A stretch of DNA of 64,000 nt from Allomuricauda sp. ARW1Y1 (GCF_013407935.1 NZ_JACBZU010000002.1:806001-870000), one strand, 5' to 3'; positions 1 through 11,652 are shown, numbered from the stretch's first letter. Made by a program: numbers and translations. The notes: a model not told the origin generated them from the sequence alone.

Positions 1-260
1 TGAAATATATTGGGGAATTCCTTTTTGGGCTTCACCTCGTACAGTTCGGCAGTGTAGGTCAAACCACGTAAGGTAAAATTCAACGTGGTCCTGGGCAATC
101 CCCCATGATGCAATCGGGAGTAGGCTGGTACTACAACGTGTACCTTATCGCCCCGTTCAGAGATTTGCCTCGGTACATCGCGAACCACGTCGCCCATGCC
201 ACCTGCTTTGCAGTTGTCCAAAGCATCGTTTTCGGCGGCGACAAAAAGAAAGTTATTCAT
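1..260 (-). CDS. Glycogen/starch synthase-like GT5 glycosyltransferase, N-terminal part
   Basis: The gene runs off the left edge; about 86 codons from the ATG at 260 are present. The N-terminus reads MNNFLFVAAENDAL and then has the GT5 ADP-glucose-binding signature in the form K-A-GGMGDVV (known family form KxGGLxDV), followed by VHVVVPAYSRLHH. Known GT5 enzymes elongate alpha-1,4-glucan from ADP-glucose in the cytosol. The rest of the enzyme, including the second Rossmann domain, lies outside the window. The terminator after eno separates it from its upstream neighbour, so it probably has its own promoter in 261-320. GT5 membership is fairly sure; the exact substrate is not. Confidence 0.75.
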   Translation of the reverse strand, partial: MNNFLFVAAENDALDNCKAGGMGDVVRDVPRQISERGDKVHVVVPAYSRLHHGGLPRTTLNFTLRGLTYTAELYEVKPKKEFPNIF

Positions 261-322
261 GCGGGAGAATTTGAATCGTAGATTAGTGAACCCTTAATTT
301 AACCAAAGTTTGTTATTGAAAC

Positions 323-359
323 AAAAAAAAAGCCTTTCCCAAATGGAAAAGGCTTTTTA
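323..359 (-). terminator. Rho-independent terminator after eno
   Basis: AAAAAGCCTTTCC pairs with GGAAAAGGCTTTTT across a short loop with one bulged A, and T runs stand on both sides. It lies 22 bp past the eno stop and ahead of the GT5 gene, so it most likely ends the eno transcript; the symmetry could also let it work on the other strand. Confidence 0.85.
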
Positions 360-380
360 TATGCTAAATAATCGTTATGC

Positions 381-1679
<1,299 letters not shown>

Positions 1680-1899
1680 TCAATGTTTTAGTTGTGATTA
1701 TTGGGCTAAGATACAAAAGGTCGCGTTTTTTACTTCAAGATATGGCTCACAAAACGCACTTAATTGCTTAAAAACAAAACTATAACGTTTTAGAGCTACA
1801 TTTTTGAACCGTAACCACGGCTATGCTTAAAAATTGTGCCTCAAACTGCATCAAAAAATGGCCTGTAACAATTCCAATCACAAATTACTGAACAAACTC

Positions 1900-3012
1900 T
1901 TAGTTTTTCCTAGCCTTGATCAAATCAAAGAACTGGTCGAACAAATAGTCTGCATCGTGTGGACCCGGACTTGCTTCTGGGTGATATTGCACTGAAAACA
2001 CATCCTTGTTCTTCATTTTGATTCCCGCCACGGTTTGATCGTTCAAATGGGTGTGGGTGATTTCCAGTTCGGCATGTGCCTCGGTCTCTTCCCTATTTAC
2101 GGCAAATCCGTGGTTTTGGGAGGTGATTTCTCCTTTTCCCGTAATCAAATTGAGGATGGGGTGATTGATTCCCCTGTGCCCGTTGTGCATTTTGTAGGTG
2201 GAAACTCCGTTGGCCAAGGCCAAAACTTGGTGTCCCAAACAAATTCCGAACAACGGTTTGTCCGATGCTATCATTTCCTTGGTTGCAGCAACTGCATCGG
2301 TTAACGGTTCCGGGTCACCGGGTCCGTTGGATATAAAGTAACCGTCTGGGTCAAACTCCTTCATTTCACTATAGGAAGTATTGTATGGGAACACTTTAAT
2401 ATATGCTCCGCGTTTGGCCAGATTTCTCAGGATATTTTTTTTGATTCCGATATCCAATGCGGATATCTTGATATCCGCGTTTTCGTCACCATAGAAATAG
2501 GGCTCTTTGGTGGATACTTTGGATGAGAGCTCCAAACCTTCCATACTGGGCACCTGCTTCAACTCTTCCTTCAAGGCATCGATTTCATCCACTCTGGTGG
2601 AGATCAAGGCGTTCATGGCCCCATTATCCCTGATGTAGCTTACCAAAGCACGGGTATCCACATCGGAGATGGCCAATAGGTTGTTTTTGTCCAAAAATTC
2701 GAGCAGACTCATATCGGCACTGGGCCTTGAGTATTCATAGCTGAAATTTTTACAGATAAGGCCGGCAATCTTAACGGAATCGGATTCCACTTCATCCAAA
2801 TGGGCGCCATAATTACCGATATGCGCATTGGTGGTCACCATCAACTGACCATAATAGGATGGGTCAGTAAAAATCTCTTGGTAACCTGTCATTCCGGTAT
2901 TGAAACATACTTCCCCTACTGCGGTTCCTTCTCTTCCTCCTACGGCTTTCCCATAAAATATGGTTCCGTCCGCCAACAAAATCAACGCTTTTTTCTTTGT
3001 GTGATACTTCAT
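1900..3012 (-). CDS. carA: Carbamoyl-phosphate synthase small subunit
   Basis: The 370-residue glutaminase subunit of carbamoyl-phosphate synthase supplies ammonia to CarB for arginine and pyrimidine synthesis. The N-terminal CPSase small-chain domain (about 5-140) is followed by a class I glutamine amidotransferase domain (about 180-365). The catalytic triad is visible: Cys258 in FGICLGHQ, and His344 and Glu346 in YHPEASPGPHD. carB is not adjacent in this window. The gene is separated from rplQ by a strong terminator, so it needs its own promoter in the short leader or relies on read-through. Confidence 0.96.
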   Translation of the reverse strand: MKYHTKKKALILLADGTIFYGKAVGGREGTAVGEVCFNTGMTGYQEIFTDPSYYGQLMVTTNAHIGNYGAHLDEVESDSVKIAGLICKNFSYEYSRPSADMSLLEFLDKNNLLAISDVDTRALVSYIRDNGAMNALISTRVDEIDALKEELKQVPSMEGLELSSKVSTKEPYFYGDENADIKISALDIGIKKNILRNLAKRGAYIKVFPYNTSYSEMKEFDPDGYFISNGPGDPEPLTDAVAATKEMIASDKPLFGICLGHQVLALANGVSTYKMHNGHRGINHPILNLITGKGEITSQNHGFAVNREETEAHAELEITHTHLNDQTVAGIKMKNKDVFSVQYHPEASPGPHDADYLFDQFFDLIKARKN

Positions 3013-3047
3013 GTCGTGCTCTAGTTTCTGTTATGGCAAAAAAACAT

Positions 3048-3079
3048 AAAAAAAGGATAAGTTCTCACTTATCCTTTTT
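3048..3079 (-). terminator. Terminator at the end of the ribosomal protein cluster
   Basis: AAAAAGGATAAG and CTTATCCTTTTT form a 12-bp stem with a 6-nt loop, with T runs on either strand. On the minus strand it follows rplQ by about 30 nt and ends in seven T. It marks the end of the long ribosomal transcription unit and isolates carA. Confidence 0.9.
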
Positions 3080-3109
3080 CCTAAAATACAATAGTTAATA
3101 ACATTCTTC

Positions 3110-3613
3110 TTATTCTTCAGAATCGTCAGTTTTGGTTTCAGCCGCTGGTGCCGGAGTTTCCGCTTTTTTGGCTCCTCCGCCTCTTCTGCTTCTTCTGGTG
3201 GATTTTTTCTTGGGCTTACCTGCGTTGTATAGCTCGTTGAAATCTACCAACTCGATCATGGCCATATCAGCGTTATCTCCCAAACGGTTACCCAATTTAA
3301 TGATTCTTGTGTAACCTCCTGGTCTGTCACCTACTTTTTCGGCAACAGTGCTGAACAATTCCGTTACGGCTTCTTTGCTCCTCAAGTTACTAAAAACAAC
3401 CCTTCTGTTGTGCGTACCTTTTTCGGTAGTCTGGTTGTTCTCGGTCTTTGCCTTGGTGATCAAGGGCTCGATGAACTGTTTTAACGCCTTGGCTTTTGCA
3501 ACCGTGGTGTTGATTCTTTTATGCTCAATTAGGGAACATCCCATATTGGCCAACATTGCCTTTCTGTGGGCAGCTGTTCTTCCTAAGTGATTAAACTTCT
3601 TTCCGTGTCTCAT
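3110..3613 (-). CDS. rplQ: 50S ribosomal protein L17
   Basis: L17 binds 23S rRNA near the peptide exit tunnel. The conserved core [20 protein letters not shown] and the later [11 protein letters not shown] are present. At 167 residues it is longer than the roughly 120-residue bacterial norm because of a basic, then Ala/Pro/Glu-rich tail from about residue 130, which is common in Bacteroidota. It is the last gene of the alpha-operon part, directly after rpoA. Confidence 0.97.
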   Translation of the reverse strand: MRHGKKFNHLGRTAAHRKAMLANMGCSLIEHKRINTTVAKAKALKQFIEPLITKAKTENNQTTEKGTHNRRVVFSNLRSKEAVTELFSTVAEKVGDRPGGYTRIIKLGNRLGDNADMAMIELVDFNELYNAGKPKKKSTRRSRRGGGAKKAETPAPAAETKTDDSEE

Positions 3614-3672
3614 CTTTCTAAGTTATCATCTTGCTACCAAATCCTGTTGTGCAGGAGAGCAAAATATGATTA

Positions 3673-4665
3673 TTAATCTTTATCTAATTTGTATTTGGAA
3701 AGGTCCATACCAAATTGTAGGCCTTTGTTGATGACCAATTCTTCCAATTCGGTCAATGATTTTTTACCGAAGTTCCTGAACTTCATCAAATCGTTTTTGT
3801 TGAAGGAAACCAAATCTCCCAAAGTATCCACTTCAGCGGCTTTCAAACAGTTCAGTGCCCTTACGGACAAGTCCATATCCACCAATTTGGTCTTCAACAA
3901 CTGACGCATGTGCAAGGATTCCTCATCGTAGGTCTCTGTTTGTGCGATTTCATCAGCCTCAAGGGTGATACGCTCATCGGAGAACAACATAAAGTGGTGA
4001 ATCAAAACTTTGGCGGCCTCTGTCAAGGCATCCTTTGGATGAATGGAACCATCGGTGATGATTTCGAAAACCAACTTTTCATAGTCGGTCTTTTGCTCCA
4101 CCCTGTAGTTTTCGATGCTGTACTTTACGTTCTTTACGGGAGTGTAAACAGAATCTACCGCAATGCTGCCCAAAGGTGCATTGGATTTTTTGTTTTCCTC
4201 AGCAGGAACATAACCACGACCTTTCTCGATAACGATTTCCATGTTGATGTTCACCTTGGGGTCCATGTTGCAGATTACCAAATCTGGGTTCAACACTTGG
4301 TATCCCGAAATGAACTTCTGGAAATCACCAGCGGTCATTTGTTCTTTTCCGCTAACGGAAATTGATACAGTCTCGCTTTCAACATCATCAATTTGTCTTT
4401 TGAACCTTACTTGTTTCAGGTTCAAAATGATTTCTGTAACGTCTTCTACAACGCCAGATATCACTGAAAATTCATGTTCAACTCCATCTATGCGCACAGA
4501 AGTGATGGCAAAACCTTCCAAGGAGGAAAGCAAAACCCTTCTCAGCGCATTCCCAACTGTTAATCCATAACCAGGTTCCAAAGGGCGGAATTCAAATTTC
4601 CCTTCGAAATCTGTTGAATCGATCATTATAACTTTATCGGGCTTCTGAAAATTAAGTAATGCCAT
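3673..4665 (-). CDS. rpoA: DNA-directed RNA polymerase subunit alpha
   Basis: 330-residue alpha subunit that dimerises to nucleate the beta and beta-prime subunits. The N-terminal assembly domain (about 1-235) contains the [20 protein letters not shown] motif. The C-terminal domain (about 250-325) contains [16 protein letters not shown] helix-hairpin elements (here [18 protein letters not shown]) and the [12 protein letters not shown] motif that contacts upstream DNA and activators. It sits between rpsD and rplQ, the usual alpha-operon order. Confidence 0.98.
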   Translation of the reverse strand: MALLNFQKPDKVIMIDSTDFEGKFEFRPLEPGYGLTVGNALRRVLLSSLEGFAITSVRIDGVEHEFSVISGVVEDVTEIILNLKQVRFKRQIDDVESETVSISVSGKEQMTAGDFQKFISGYQVLNPDLVICNMDPKVNINMEIVIEKGRGYVPAEENKKSNAPLGSIAVDSVYTPVKNVKYSIENYRVEQKTDYEKLVFEIITDGSIHPKDALTEAAKVLIHHFMLFSDERITLEADEIAQTETYDEESLHMRQLLKTKLVDMDLSVRALNCLKAAEVDTLGDLVSFNKNDLMKFRNFGKKSLTELEELVINKGLQFGMDLSKYKLDKD

Positions 4666-4686
4666 AATTGGATTAATGTTGAATTC

Positions 4687-5292
4687 TTATTTAGAGTATA
4701 ATTCGACGATCAGCTGCTCCTTGATATTCTCAGGGATCTGAAGTCTTTCTGGAACGGCAACAAAAGTACCTTCTTTCTTTTCAGAGTTCCATGTAATCCA
4801 TTCGTAAACACTGCTGTTATTAGCTAAAGAATCTACAATGGCTTGTACGGATTTTGATTTTTCCCTAACGCCAACGACATCGCCGGCCCTAAGGGAGTAG
4901 GAAGGAATGTTCACTACCTCTCCGTTTACGGTAATGTGACGGTGCGATACCAATTGGCGCGCTCCTCTTCGGGATGGGGAAATTCCCATTCTAAATACCA
5001 CGTTGTCCAAACGGGATTCGCACAATTGAAGCAGAACCTCACCGGTTACACCTTCTTTTCTCTTTGCTTCTGCGAAAAGGTTACGGAATTGCTTTTCCAA
5101 AATACCATAGGTATATTTTGCTTTTTGCTTCTCCATCAACTGGATAGCGTATTCCGATTTTTTACCACGGCGTCTGTTGTTACCGTGTTGTCCTGGAGGG
5201 TAATTTTTCTTTTCGAATGACTTGTCGTCTCCGAAAATCGCTTCTCCAAATTTTCTAGCGATTTTTGTTTTTGGTCCTGTGTATCTTGCCAT
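4687..5292 (-). CDS. rpsD: 30S ribosomal protein S4
   Basis: 201-residue primary 16S rRNA-binding protein of the 30S body. The start [18 protein letters not shown] is typical, and the S4 RNA-binding domain near residues 90-155 includes [11 protein letters not shown] and [13 protein letters not shown]. In several bacteria S4 also represses its own operon; nothing here shows that directly. A 108-bp gap separates it from rpsK. Confidence 0.97.
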   Translation of the reverse strand: MARYTGPKTKIARKFGEAIFGDDKSFEKKNYPPGQHGNNRRRGKKSEYAIQLMEKQKAKYTYGILEKQFRNLFAEAKRKEGVTGEVLLQLCESRLDNVVFRMGISPSRRGARQLVSHRHITVNGEVVNIPSYSLRAGDVVGVREKSKSVQAIVDSLANNSSVYEWITWNSEKKEGTFVAVPERLQIPENIKEQLIVELYSK

Positions 5293-5400
5293 CTTCTGTT
5301 AATTTGAAAGTGCGATTATGAATTAAGGCTTATCCTTCGATAATCTAACTGCACCTTCGGGTGAAGACCCTTTTGGGGCCATTAAAACTATTTGTGATAA

Positions 5401-5793
5401 TTAAACTCTTCTTCGTTTAGGTGGTCTACAACCGTTGTGCGGAAGTGGGGTCACATCGATGATCTCTGTTACCTCGATTCCTGAGTTGTGGATGGAACGG
5501 ATTGCGGATTCCCTACCGTTACCTGGTCCTTTAACGTACACCTTTACTTTTCTCAATCCAGCTTCGTGAGCAACTTTGGCACAATCCTCTGCGGCTACCT
5601 GGGCAGCGTAGGGAGTGTTCTTTTTAGAGCCTCGGAATCCCATCTTCCCAGCGGAAGACCATGAAATTACATCACCCTTTTTATTGGTAAGGGAGATAAT
5701 GATGTTGTTGAAAGATGCAACTACATGCGCCTCTCCGGTAGCATCTACTACTACTTTGCGCTTCTTGGTTGTAGTTTTACTTGCTTTTGCCAT
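5401..5793 (-). CDS. rpsK: 30S ribosomal protein S11
   Basis: 130-residue protein of the 30S platform near the E-site and the Shine-Dalgarno helix. The conserved [17 protein letters not shown] and the C-terminal [18 protein letters not shown] are intact. The lysine-rich N-terminal tail of about 13 residues is normal for the family. Confidence 0.98.
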   Translation of the reverse strand: MAKASKTTTKKRKVVVDATGEAHVVASFNNIIISLTNKKGDVISWSSAGKMGFRGSKKNTPYAAQVAAEDCAKVAHEAGLRKVKVYVKGPGNGRESAIRSIHNSGIEVTEIIDVTPLPHNGCRPPKRRRV

Positions 5794-5894
5794 ATTTTTT
5801 AGTTTCTAGTGTTAGCTCTTAGTTATTGGAATCCTAGACTTTTACATTTCAAACAGATTCTTCTAACGTCTAAATACTAATGACTATGTTCTTA

Positions 5895-6269
5895 TTATTT
5901 AGTTGCTTTTTTCTTGTTGGCAACTGTTTTTCTTTTTCCTTTTCTGGTCCTAGAGTTATTCTTGGTACGCTGACCTCTTAACGGCAATCCAGATCTGTGG
6001 CGAATTCCACGGTAACAACCGATGTCCATCAAACGTTTGATGTTCATTGAGGTTTCTGAGCGAAGCTCCCCTTCAATTGTGTAAGATCCAACGGCTTCCC
6101 TGATCTTTCCAATTTCATCATCGGTCCAGTCAGAAACCTTGGTATCTTCGCTTACTTGGGCTGCTGCCAAAATTTCTTGCGCCCTGCTTTTTCCTATTCC
6201 GAAGATGTAGGTCAGCGCAATAACGCCACGCTTTTGTTTAGGTATATCTACCCCTGCAATTCTTGCCAT
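5895..6269 (-). CDS. rpsM: 30S ribosomal protein S13
   Basis: 124-residue protein of the 30S head that contacts the large subunit and P-site t[25 protein letters not shown] is followed by [25 protein letters not shown] near the C-terminus, the RNA-binding tail. It follows rpmJ by only a few bases. Confidence 0.98.
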   Translation of the reverse strand: MARIAGVDIPKQKRGVIALTYIFGIGKSRAQEILAAAQVSEDTKVSDWTDDEIGKIREAVGSYTIEGELRSETSMNIKRLMDIGCYRGIRHRSGLPLRGQRTKNNSRTRKGKRKTVANKKKATK

Positions 6270-6271
6270 AA

Positions 6272-6388
6272 TTACCCTTGTCTTTGTTTAAATCTAGGAT
6301 TCTTTTTGTTGATTACATACAATCTGCCCTTTCTGCGAACAATCTTGCAGTCGGCACTTCTCTTCTTTATTGATGCTCTTACTTTCAT
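6272..6388 (-). CDS. rpmJ: 50S ribosomal protein L36
   Basis: A 38-residue gene found by reading the minus strand between infA and rpsM: it starts [17 protein letters not shown] and ends FKQRQG, with ATG at 6388 and TAA at 6272-6274. L36 binds 23S rRNA domain VI. Only one of the four zinc ligands of the C-x2-C-x12-C-x4-H motif remains (Cys14), so this is the zinc-independent form. Spacing to infA (4 bp) and rpsM (2 bp) fits the operon. Confidence 0.96.
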   Translation of the reverse strand: MKVRASIKKRSADCKIVRRKGRLYVINKKNPRFKQRQG

Positions 6389-6392
6389 GTAA

Positions 6393-6608
6393 CTAGTATC
6401 TATACGTAATTCTTGCTTTTGTTAAATCGTATGGACTCATTTCCAACTTCACTTTGTCTCCTGGAAGCAACTTGATATAGTGCATTCTCATTTTTCCGGA
6501 GATGTGTGCCGTTACCACGTGTCCGTTTTCCAATTCTACCCTGAACATTGCATTGGACAATGCTTCAATAATAGTCCCGTCTTGTTCTATTGCTGGCTGC
6601 TTTGCCAT
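6393..6608 (-). CDS. infA: Translation initiation factor IF-1
   Basis: 71-residue single OB-fold protein that occupies the 30S A-site during initiation. [22 protein letters not shown] and the end [15 protein letters not shown] match the family. It lies directly between secY and rpmJ; unlike in many bacteria, no adk or map gene intervenes (an adenylate kinase domain is encoded at 48351-49466 instead). Confidence 0.97.
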   Translation of the reverse strand: MAKQPAIEQDGTIIEALSNAMFRVELENGHVVTAHISGKMRMHYIKLLPGDKVKLEMSPYDLTKARITYRY

Positions 6609-6611
6609 AAA

Positions 6612-7955
6612 TTATGCTACTTTTCTGTTCTTTCCGGTTTTCATCAATCCGTCATAATGCCTGTTCAACAAATACGAATTAACTTGCTGTACTGTATCTA
6701 TAGCTACACCGACCATAATCAACAGTGATGTACCTCCATAAAACAATGCCCATCCGGCTTGTACGTCCATCAGTTTTACCACAACGGCCGGCAATACGGC
6801 CAACAGTGCCAAAAAGATGGAACCGGGCAAGGTGATGAGCGACATGATTTTGTCCAAGTAGTTGCCTGTTTCCTTTCCTGGGCGGATACCTGGAATAAAT
6901 CCTCCACTTCTTTTCAAATCATCGGCCATTTTATTGGTAGGCACAGTGATCGCTGTGTAGAAGTAGGTGAATATGATGATCAATACCGCGAAAAGGATAT
7001 TGTACGCCAGTCCGAAGATATCGGCAAACTGTACTTCCATCCATTGTCCTGCAGCGGTATCGTTAAATGTTCTACCAATTAAACTTGGCGCAAACATAAT
7101 CGCTTGTGCAAAGATAATGGGCATTACTCCAGATGCATTCAGTTTTAGCGGAATGTACTGTCTTGCTCCCATTACGTTCTTTTCGTATCCGCCAGAGGCT
7201 GTTCTTCTAGCGTACTGCACTGGAATCTGTCTCACGGCCATTGTCAAATACACACTGGCCAAGATGACCAAGAACCAAATGATGACCTCGATCAACATGA
7301 ACATGATTCCACCCGTATTATTGGTCGTTCTGGAAACAAATTCCTGAGCAAATGCCTGTGGCAATGTTGCGATGATACCCACCATAATCAAAAGGGAGAT
7401 ACCGTTACCGATTCCCTTATCGGTGATTTTTTCACCCAACCACATGGCAAACACACATCCTGTTACCAATATGATAACTGCTGGAACAATAAAATCCAAA
7501 CCTTTGCCCAAAACAAATGCGCTATCCGGCACACCTAGGGCACCAAGACCGTACAAATAAGCGGGAGCTTGAACAATACAGATACCGATGGTCAACCAAC
7601 GGGTAATCTGATTGATGGTTTTTCTTCCGCTTTCCCCTTCCTTTTGTAGTTTTTGAAGATAAGGAATCGCAATTCCCATCAACTGCACCACAATGGAGGC
7701 GGAGATGTAGGGCATAATACCCAAAGCGAATACCGAAGCATTTGCAAAGGCTCCCCCTGTAAAAGCATTCAGAATACCCAAGATACCATTTTCAGTGTTC
7801 GAGGATAATTCCGCCAACTGGGCGGTATCAATACCGGGAAGGACTACTTGGGCACCAAATCGGTATACCAACAACAGCCCCAAGGTTACGATGATACGTT
7901 GTCTCAGTTCATCAATCTTCCAGATATTTGATATGGTCTCAATAAATTTCTTCAT
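6612..7955 (-). CDS. secY: Preprotein translocase subunit SecY
   Basis: 447-residue channel subunit of the Sec translocon in the inner membrane. About ten transmembrane segments are visible, starting with IIVTLGLLLVYRFGAQVVLPGI. The family features GIMPYISASIVVQLM, GERVSYTDKGIGNGISL-type loop (here EKITDKGIGNGISLLIM) and the long cytoplasmic loop AVRQIPVQYARR are present. It sits in the spc part of the cluster, directly after rplO. Confidence 0.97.
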   Translation of the reverse strand: MKKFIETISNIWKIDELRQRIIVTLGLLLVYRFGAQVVLPGIDTAQLAELSSNTENGILGILNAFTGGAFANASVFALGIMPYISASIVVQLMGIAIPYLQKLQKEGESGRKTINQITRWLTIGICIVQAPAYLYGLGALGVPDSAFVLGKGLDFIVPAVIILVTGCVFAMWLGEKITDKGIGNGISLLIMVGIIATLPQAFAQEFVSRTTNNTGGIMFMLIEVIIWFLVILASVYLTMAVRQIPVQYARRTASGGYEKNVMGARQYIPLKLNASGVMPIIFAQAIMFAPSLIGRTFNDTAAGQWMEVQFADIFGLAYNILFAVLIIIFTYFYTAITVPTNKMADDLKRSGGFIPGIRPGKETGNYLDKIMSLITLPGSIFLALLAVLPAVVVKLMDVQAGWALFYGGTSLLIMVGVAIDTVQQVNSYLLNRHYDGLMKTGKNRKVA

Positions 7956-7966
7956 GCTGCAATGTC

Positions 7967-8419
7967 TTATAAACTTATCGCCTCACCTCCTGCTGACTCG
8001 ATGGCAGCTTTGGCGGAAGCGGTAAATTTATGTACGGATACTTTTAGGGAGGCCTTCAATTCGCCATCGCCCAATATCTTTACCAAATCGTTTTTGTGGG
8101 CCAAACCGTTGTCCATTAGTGTTTGCAAGGTAACCTCGTTTTTCACGGCTCCTTTGTCCACCAATTCCTGTAGTTTGCCCAAATTGACTCCTGTGTACTC
8201 TTTTCTGTTCCTGTTGTTGAAACCGAATTTGGGTACACGTCTTTGCAATGGCATCTGACCACCTTCGAAACCAATCTTTTTGGAATATCCAGATCTAGAC
8301 TTGGCTCCTTTGTGCCCACGGGTAGCAGTTCCTCCTTTACCGGAACCTTCTCCTCGTCCTACACGTTTTCCTTCTTTGTGCACAGCGCCATCCGCTGGTT
8401 TAAGATTATTCAAATCCAT
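7967..8419 (-). CDS. rplO: 50S ribosomal protein L15
   Basis: 150-residue late-assembly protein of the 50S subunit. The glycine- and lysine-rich N-terminal arm ([21 protein letters not shown]) and the RRVPKFGF motif are diagnostic. The position between rpmD and secY is conserved. Confidence 0.97.
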   Translation of the reverse strand: MDLNNLKPADGAVHKEGKRVGRGEGSGKGGTATRGHKGAKSRSGYSKKIGFEGGQMPLQRRVPKFGFNNRNRKEYTGVNLGKLQELVDKGAVKNEVTLQTLMDNGLAHKNDLVKILGDGELKASLKVSVHKFTASAKAAIESAGGEAISL

Positions 8420-8432
8420 GTGCCTTTATATT

Positions 8433-8612
8433 TTAAGCTTCCTCTGTGGAAACCAAGTGTTTTACCTTATTTACCATTCCAAGGATACTGGGAGTCGCTT
8501 CGTGCTCAACTACCTGTCCGATTTTTTTCAATCCAAGAGCTTCCAAGGTCCTTTTTTGGTCCTGTGGTTTTTTGATACCGCTCTTTACTTGCTTTACTTT
8601 TATCTTTGACAT
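8433..8612 (-). CDS. rpmD: 50S ribosomal protein L30
   Basis: A 59-residue gene read on the minus strand between rpsE and rplO, ATG at 8612 and TAA at 8433-8435. It begins MSKIKVKQVKSGIKKPQDQK and contains RTLEALGLKKIGQVVEHEAT and GMVNKVKHLV, the standard L30 core that binds 5S/23S rRNA. It starts 12 bp after the rpsE stop and ends 13 bp before rplO. Confidence 0.95.
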   Translation of the reverse strand: MSKIKVKQVKSGIKKPQDQKRTLEALGLKKIGQVVEHEATPSILGMVNKVKHLVSTEEA

Positions 8613-8624
8613 AATATCCTCTAT

Positions 8625-9149
8625 TTATCCTTTAAAGACTTTTTCCAAAGAAACTCCTCTTTGTTTTGCCACAGTATCTGCACTTCTCAATTGCAACAAA
8701 GCGTCAAAAGTAGCTTTTACCACGTTGTGCGGGTTGGAAGAACCCTGAGACTTGGACAATACATCCTGAACACCCACTGCTTCCAATACGGCCCTTACGG
8801 CACCACCGGCGATAACCCCGGTACCATGGGATGCAGGCTTAATGTATACCCGTGCACCACCGAACTTTCCTTTTTGCTCGTGAGGTAATGTAGCCTTGTT
8901 CAATGGAATGCGAACCAAGTTCTTTTTGGCATCCTCGATAGCCTTGGCGATAGCCGTAGCAACTTCTTTGGATTTACCCAAACCATGTCCAACTACTCCG
9001 TTCTCGTCACCTACCACAACTATTGCTGAAAAACCAAAGGCTCTACCTCCTTTTGTTACCTTGGTAACCCTTTGCACTCCAACCAAACGGTCTTTCAACT
9101 CCAGTCCACCTGGCTTAACTATCTCTACGTTCTTGTAATTCTGGTACAT
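8625..9149 (-). CDS. rpsE: 30S ribosomal protein S5
   Basis: 174-residue protein of the 30S body at the mRNA entry site, involved in decoding accuracy. The N-terminal double-stranded RNA-binding part has [22 protein letters not shown]; the C-terminal part has [19 protein letters not shown]. Both match the family. Confidence 0.97.
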   Translation of the reverse strand: MYQNYKNVEIVKPGGLELKDRLVGVQRVTKVTKGGRAFGFSAIVVVGDENGVVGHGLGKSKEVATAIAKAIEDAKKNLVRIPLNKATLPHEQKGKFGGARVYIKPASHGTGVIAGGAVRAVLEAVGVQDVLSKSQGSSNPHNVVKATFDALLQLRSADTVAKQRGVSLEKVFKG

Positions 9150-9155
9150 AGTTTC

Positions 9156-9509
9156 TTAAAATTTTAGTCCGGCTTCCCTAGCTCCTTCAGCCAATGATTT
9201 TACTCTTCCGTGATATAGGTTCCCCCCCCTATCAAAAGCAACGGCGTCAACACCAAGCTTAAGGGCCTTTTCGGCTATGGCCTTTCCCACGTTTGTCGCG
9301 ATTTCGGACTTGGTTCCTTTGGAATCGACATCTTTGTCCCTGGACGAAGCCGCCGCCAAAGTTACACCTTTATTGTCGTCAATCAACTGGGCGTATATTT
9401 CTTTATTGCTCCTGAAAACAGACAGCCTTGGTCTTGCTTCAGTTCCGAAGGATACTTTGCGTATTCTTCTTCGGATGCGTAATTTCCTTTCAGTCTTAGA
9501 TAATCCCAT
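9156..9509 (-). CDS. rplR: 50S ribosomal protein L18
   Basis: 117-residue 5S rRNA-binding protein of the central protuberance. [20 protein letters not shown] and the C-terminal [20 protein letters not shown] are typical. Located 6 bp upstream of rpsE. Confidence 0.97.
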   Translation of the reverse strand: MGLSKTERKLRIRRRIRKVSFGTEARPRLSVFRSNKEIYAQLIDDNKGVTLAAASSRDKDVDSKGTKSEIATNVGKAIAEKALKLGVDAVAFDRGGNLYHGRVKSLAEGAREAGLKF

Positions 9510-9520
9510 AGTCTTAATTA

Positions 9521-10063
9521 TTAAGCTGATTTACCTGCTTTTCTTCTTAATTGCTCGCCAACAAACTTCACACCTTTTCCTTTGTAAGGCTCTGGCTTAC
9601 GGAAGGATCTGATCTTGGCAGCCACTTGGCCCACCAATTGTTTGTCGTGAGACGTTAGTTTTACGATAGGGTTTTTCCCTTTTTCGGAGATGGTCTCAAT
9701 TTTCACTTCTGGAGCGATGTCCAAAATGATGTTATGAGAAAATCCTAGGGCCAAATCCAATTTCTGTCCTTGGTTGCTGGCTCTGTAACCAACTCCAACC
9801 AATTCCAATTCCTTGGTCCAACCATTGGTCACACCTTCTACCATATTATTGATAAGAGCGCGGTATAACCCATGCTTTGCTTTGTGATTGTTATCATCGG
9901 AAGGTCTTTCCAAAACAACACTTCCGTCCTCGACTTTTACGTCAATTCCTGAAAACTCTTGTGTAAGCTCTCCCAATTTACCTTTTACAGTAACCAAGGA
10001 ATCCTTCACTTCTACAGTGACTCCCTCAGGAATTTTAACTGGACTGTTACCTATTCTAGACAT
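9521..10063 (-). CDS. rplF: 50S ribosomal protein L6
   Basis: 180-residue protein near the factor-binding site, made of two similar domains. [17 protein letters not shown] opens the protein, and the C-terminal [18 protein letters not shown] signature closes it. Normal length and position. Confidence 0.97.
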   Translation of the reverse strand: MSRIGNSPVKIPEGVTVEVKDSLVTVKGKLGELTQEFSGIDVKVEDGSVVLERPSDDNNHKAKHGLYRALINNMVEGVTNGWTKELELVGVGYRASNQGQKLDLALGFSHNIILDIAPEVKIETISEKGKNPIVKLTSHDKQLVGQVAAKIRSFRKPEPYKGKGVKFVGEQLRRKAGKSA

Positions 10064-10082
10064 TTTTCTTCTCTTTTCTCAA

Positions 10083-10481
10083 TTAATATACGTAGCACAA
10101 TACCTCGCCACCTACGTTCTCTTGCTGGGCTTGCTTGCTCGTCATAACTCCGTGGGAAGTGGAAACGATGGCGATGCCCAATCCGTTCAATACCCTAGGC
10201 AAATCGTTAGAGCTTGAATACTTTCGCAGACCGGGCTTACTTACCCGCTGCAATTTTTTAATGATAGGCTCCTTGGTAAATTTATCGTACTTCAAGGCGA
10301 TTTTGATATTGCCCTGTACTTCGTTTTCCTCGAACTTGTAGCTCAAAATATAGCCTTGATCGAACAATATTTTGGTAATCTGTCTCTTAAGATTGGAACC
10401 TGGGATATTTACAACCCTATGACCTGCCTTGTTGGCATTTCTCAATCTGGTCAAATAATCTGAAATTGGATCTGTAAGCAT
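10083..10481 (-). CDS. rpsH: 30S ribosomal protein S8
   Basis: 132-residue 16S rRNA-binding protein of the central domain. It starts MLTDPISDYLTRLRNANKAGH and has the C-terminal GIAIVSTSHGVMTSKQAQQE signature. In enteric bacteria S8 represses the spc operon; no comparable mRNA target was identified here. Confidence 0.97.
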   Translation of the reverse strand: MLTDPISDYLTRLRNANKAGHRVVNIPGSNLKRQITKILFDQGYILSYKFEENEVQGNIKIALKYDKFTKEPIIKKLQRVSKPGLRKYSSSNDLPRVLNGLGIAIVSTSHGVMTSKQAQQENVGGEVLCYVY

Positions 10482-10499
10482 TTCTTTTCTTTATCTAAA

Positions 10500-10769
10500 T
10501 TACCAACTTGCCTTCTTAACACCGGGAATCAAGCCTTTGTTGGCCATTTCCCTGAACATTACCCTGGATATACCAAAAGTTCTCATGTATCCACGAGGTC
10601 TACCGGTCAATTTGCAACGGTTCCTCATGCGCACAGGAGAAGCATTCTTTGGCAACTTTTGCAAAGCCTCATAATCTCCCGCTTCCTTTAGCGCCTTTCT
10701 TTTCTCGGCGTATTTTTCTACCATTTTAGCCCTTTTTCTTTCGCGGGCTTTCATTGATTCCTTGGCCAT
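10500..10769 (-). CDS. rpsN: 30S ribosomal protein S14, zinc-independent form
   Basis: 89-residue S14 of the longer C-minus class: it lacks the CxxC pairs of the short zinc-binding form. The signature [20 protein letters not shown] is intact. Together with the zinc-less L36 it shows that this ribosomal set needs little zinc. Confidence 0.97.
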   Translation of the reverse strand: MAKESMKARERKRAKMVEKYAEKRKALKEAGDYEALQKLPKNASPVRMRNRCKLTGRPRGYMRTFGISRVMFREMANKGLIPGVKKASW

Positions 10770-10770
10770 A

Positions 10771-11322
10771 CTAGTTCTTTTTAAAGGGTATTCCCAGTTC
10801 GGTTAACAATGATTTTGCTTCTTTATCAGTCTCAGCTGTGGTAACGAACGTAATGTCCATTCCGTTGATTCTGTTGATTCTGTCGATATTGATCTCAGGG
10901 AAGATGATTTGTTCGGTAACACCCAAATTGTAGTTACCTCTACCATCAAAACCAGTGGCTTTCACTCCGGAGAAATCACGTACCCTTGGAAGGGCAGTTG
11001 TGATCAATCTATCCAAAAACTCGTACATACGCTCTCCCCTAAGGGTCACTTTTGCACCAATTGGCATTCCTTTTCTCAATTTGAACGTGGCAACGTCTTT
11101 TTTGGAAAGGGTAGCTACCGCTTTCTGACCTGTAATGTTGGTCAACTCGTCCACCGCATGGTCGATAAGTTTTTTATCGGACACAGCAGCACCGACACCT
11201 CGGCTTACCACAATCTTTTGCAACTTAGGAACCTGCATTACGTTCTTGTAACCAAATTCTTCGGTCAGCGCCTTGATCACACGCTCTTTATATTCTTGCT
11301 TTAATCTTGGAATGTAACTCAT
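10771..11322 (-). CDS. rplE: 50S ribosomal protein L5
   Basis: 183-residue 5S rRNA-binding protein of the central protuberance that touches P-site t[32 protein letters not shown] and the [11 protein letters not shown] segment are conserved. One base separates it from rpsN. Confidence 0.97.
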   Translation of the reverse strand: MSYIPRLKQEYKERVIKALTEEFGYKNVMQVPKLQKIVVSRGVGAAVSDKKLIDHAVDELTNITGQKAVATLSKKDVATFKLRKGMPIGAKVTLRGERMYEFLDRLITTALPRVRDFSGVKATGFDGRGNYNLGVTEQIIFPEINIDRINRINGMDITFVTTAETDKEAKSLLTELGIPFKKN

Positions 11323-11324
11323 GA

Positions 11325-11636
11325 CTAAATTACTTCATTGGATTTTTTGGAAACACGCACTTTCTTTCCGTCCCTTACTTCGTACCCTACGCGAGTTGCC
11401 TCACCAGATTTTGGGTCGATCAAGGAAAGATTGGAAATGTGCATCGGAGCTTCCTTTTTTGTTATGCCTCCTTGAGGATTGTTCGCACTTGGCTTTTCGT
11501 GTTTGGACACCTCGTTGACGCCTTCCACGATAGCTTTGTTCTTTTCACGGTCTACACGAAGTACTTTACCTTCGCTGCCTTTGTGGTCTCCCGCAATGAC
11601 TCTTACCGTATCCCCTGTTTTTATTTTCAACTTCAT
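11325..11636 (-). CDS. rplX: 50S ribosomal protein L24
   Basis: 103-residue assembly initiator of the 50S subunit with an N-terminal KOW motif ([20 protein letters not shown]). The ATG at 11636 was chosen because it gives the usual start MKLKIKTGD and is preceded by an AG-rich AGAAAG; an in-frame extension to 11681 would overlap the end of rplN and add non-conserved residues. Confidence 0.95.
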   Translation of the reverse strand: MKLKIKTGDTVRVIAGDHKGSEGKVLRVDREKNKAIVEGVNEVSKHEKPSANNPQGGITKKEAPMHISNLSLIDPKSGEATRVGYEVRDGKKVRVSKKSNEVI

Positions 11637-11652
11637 CTTTCTGATATTTCTG

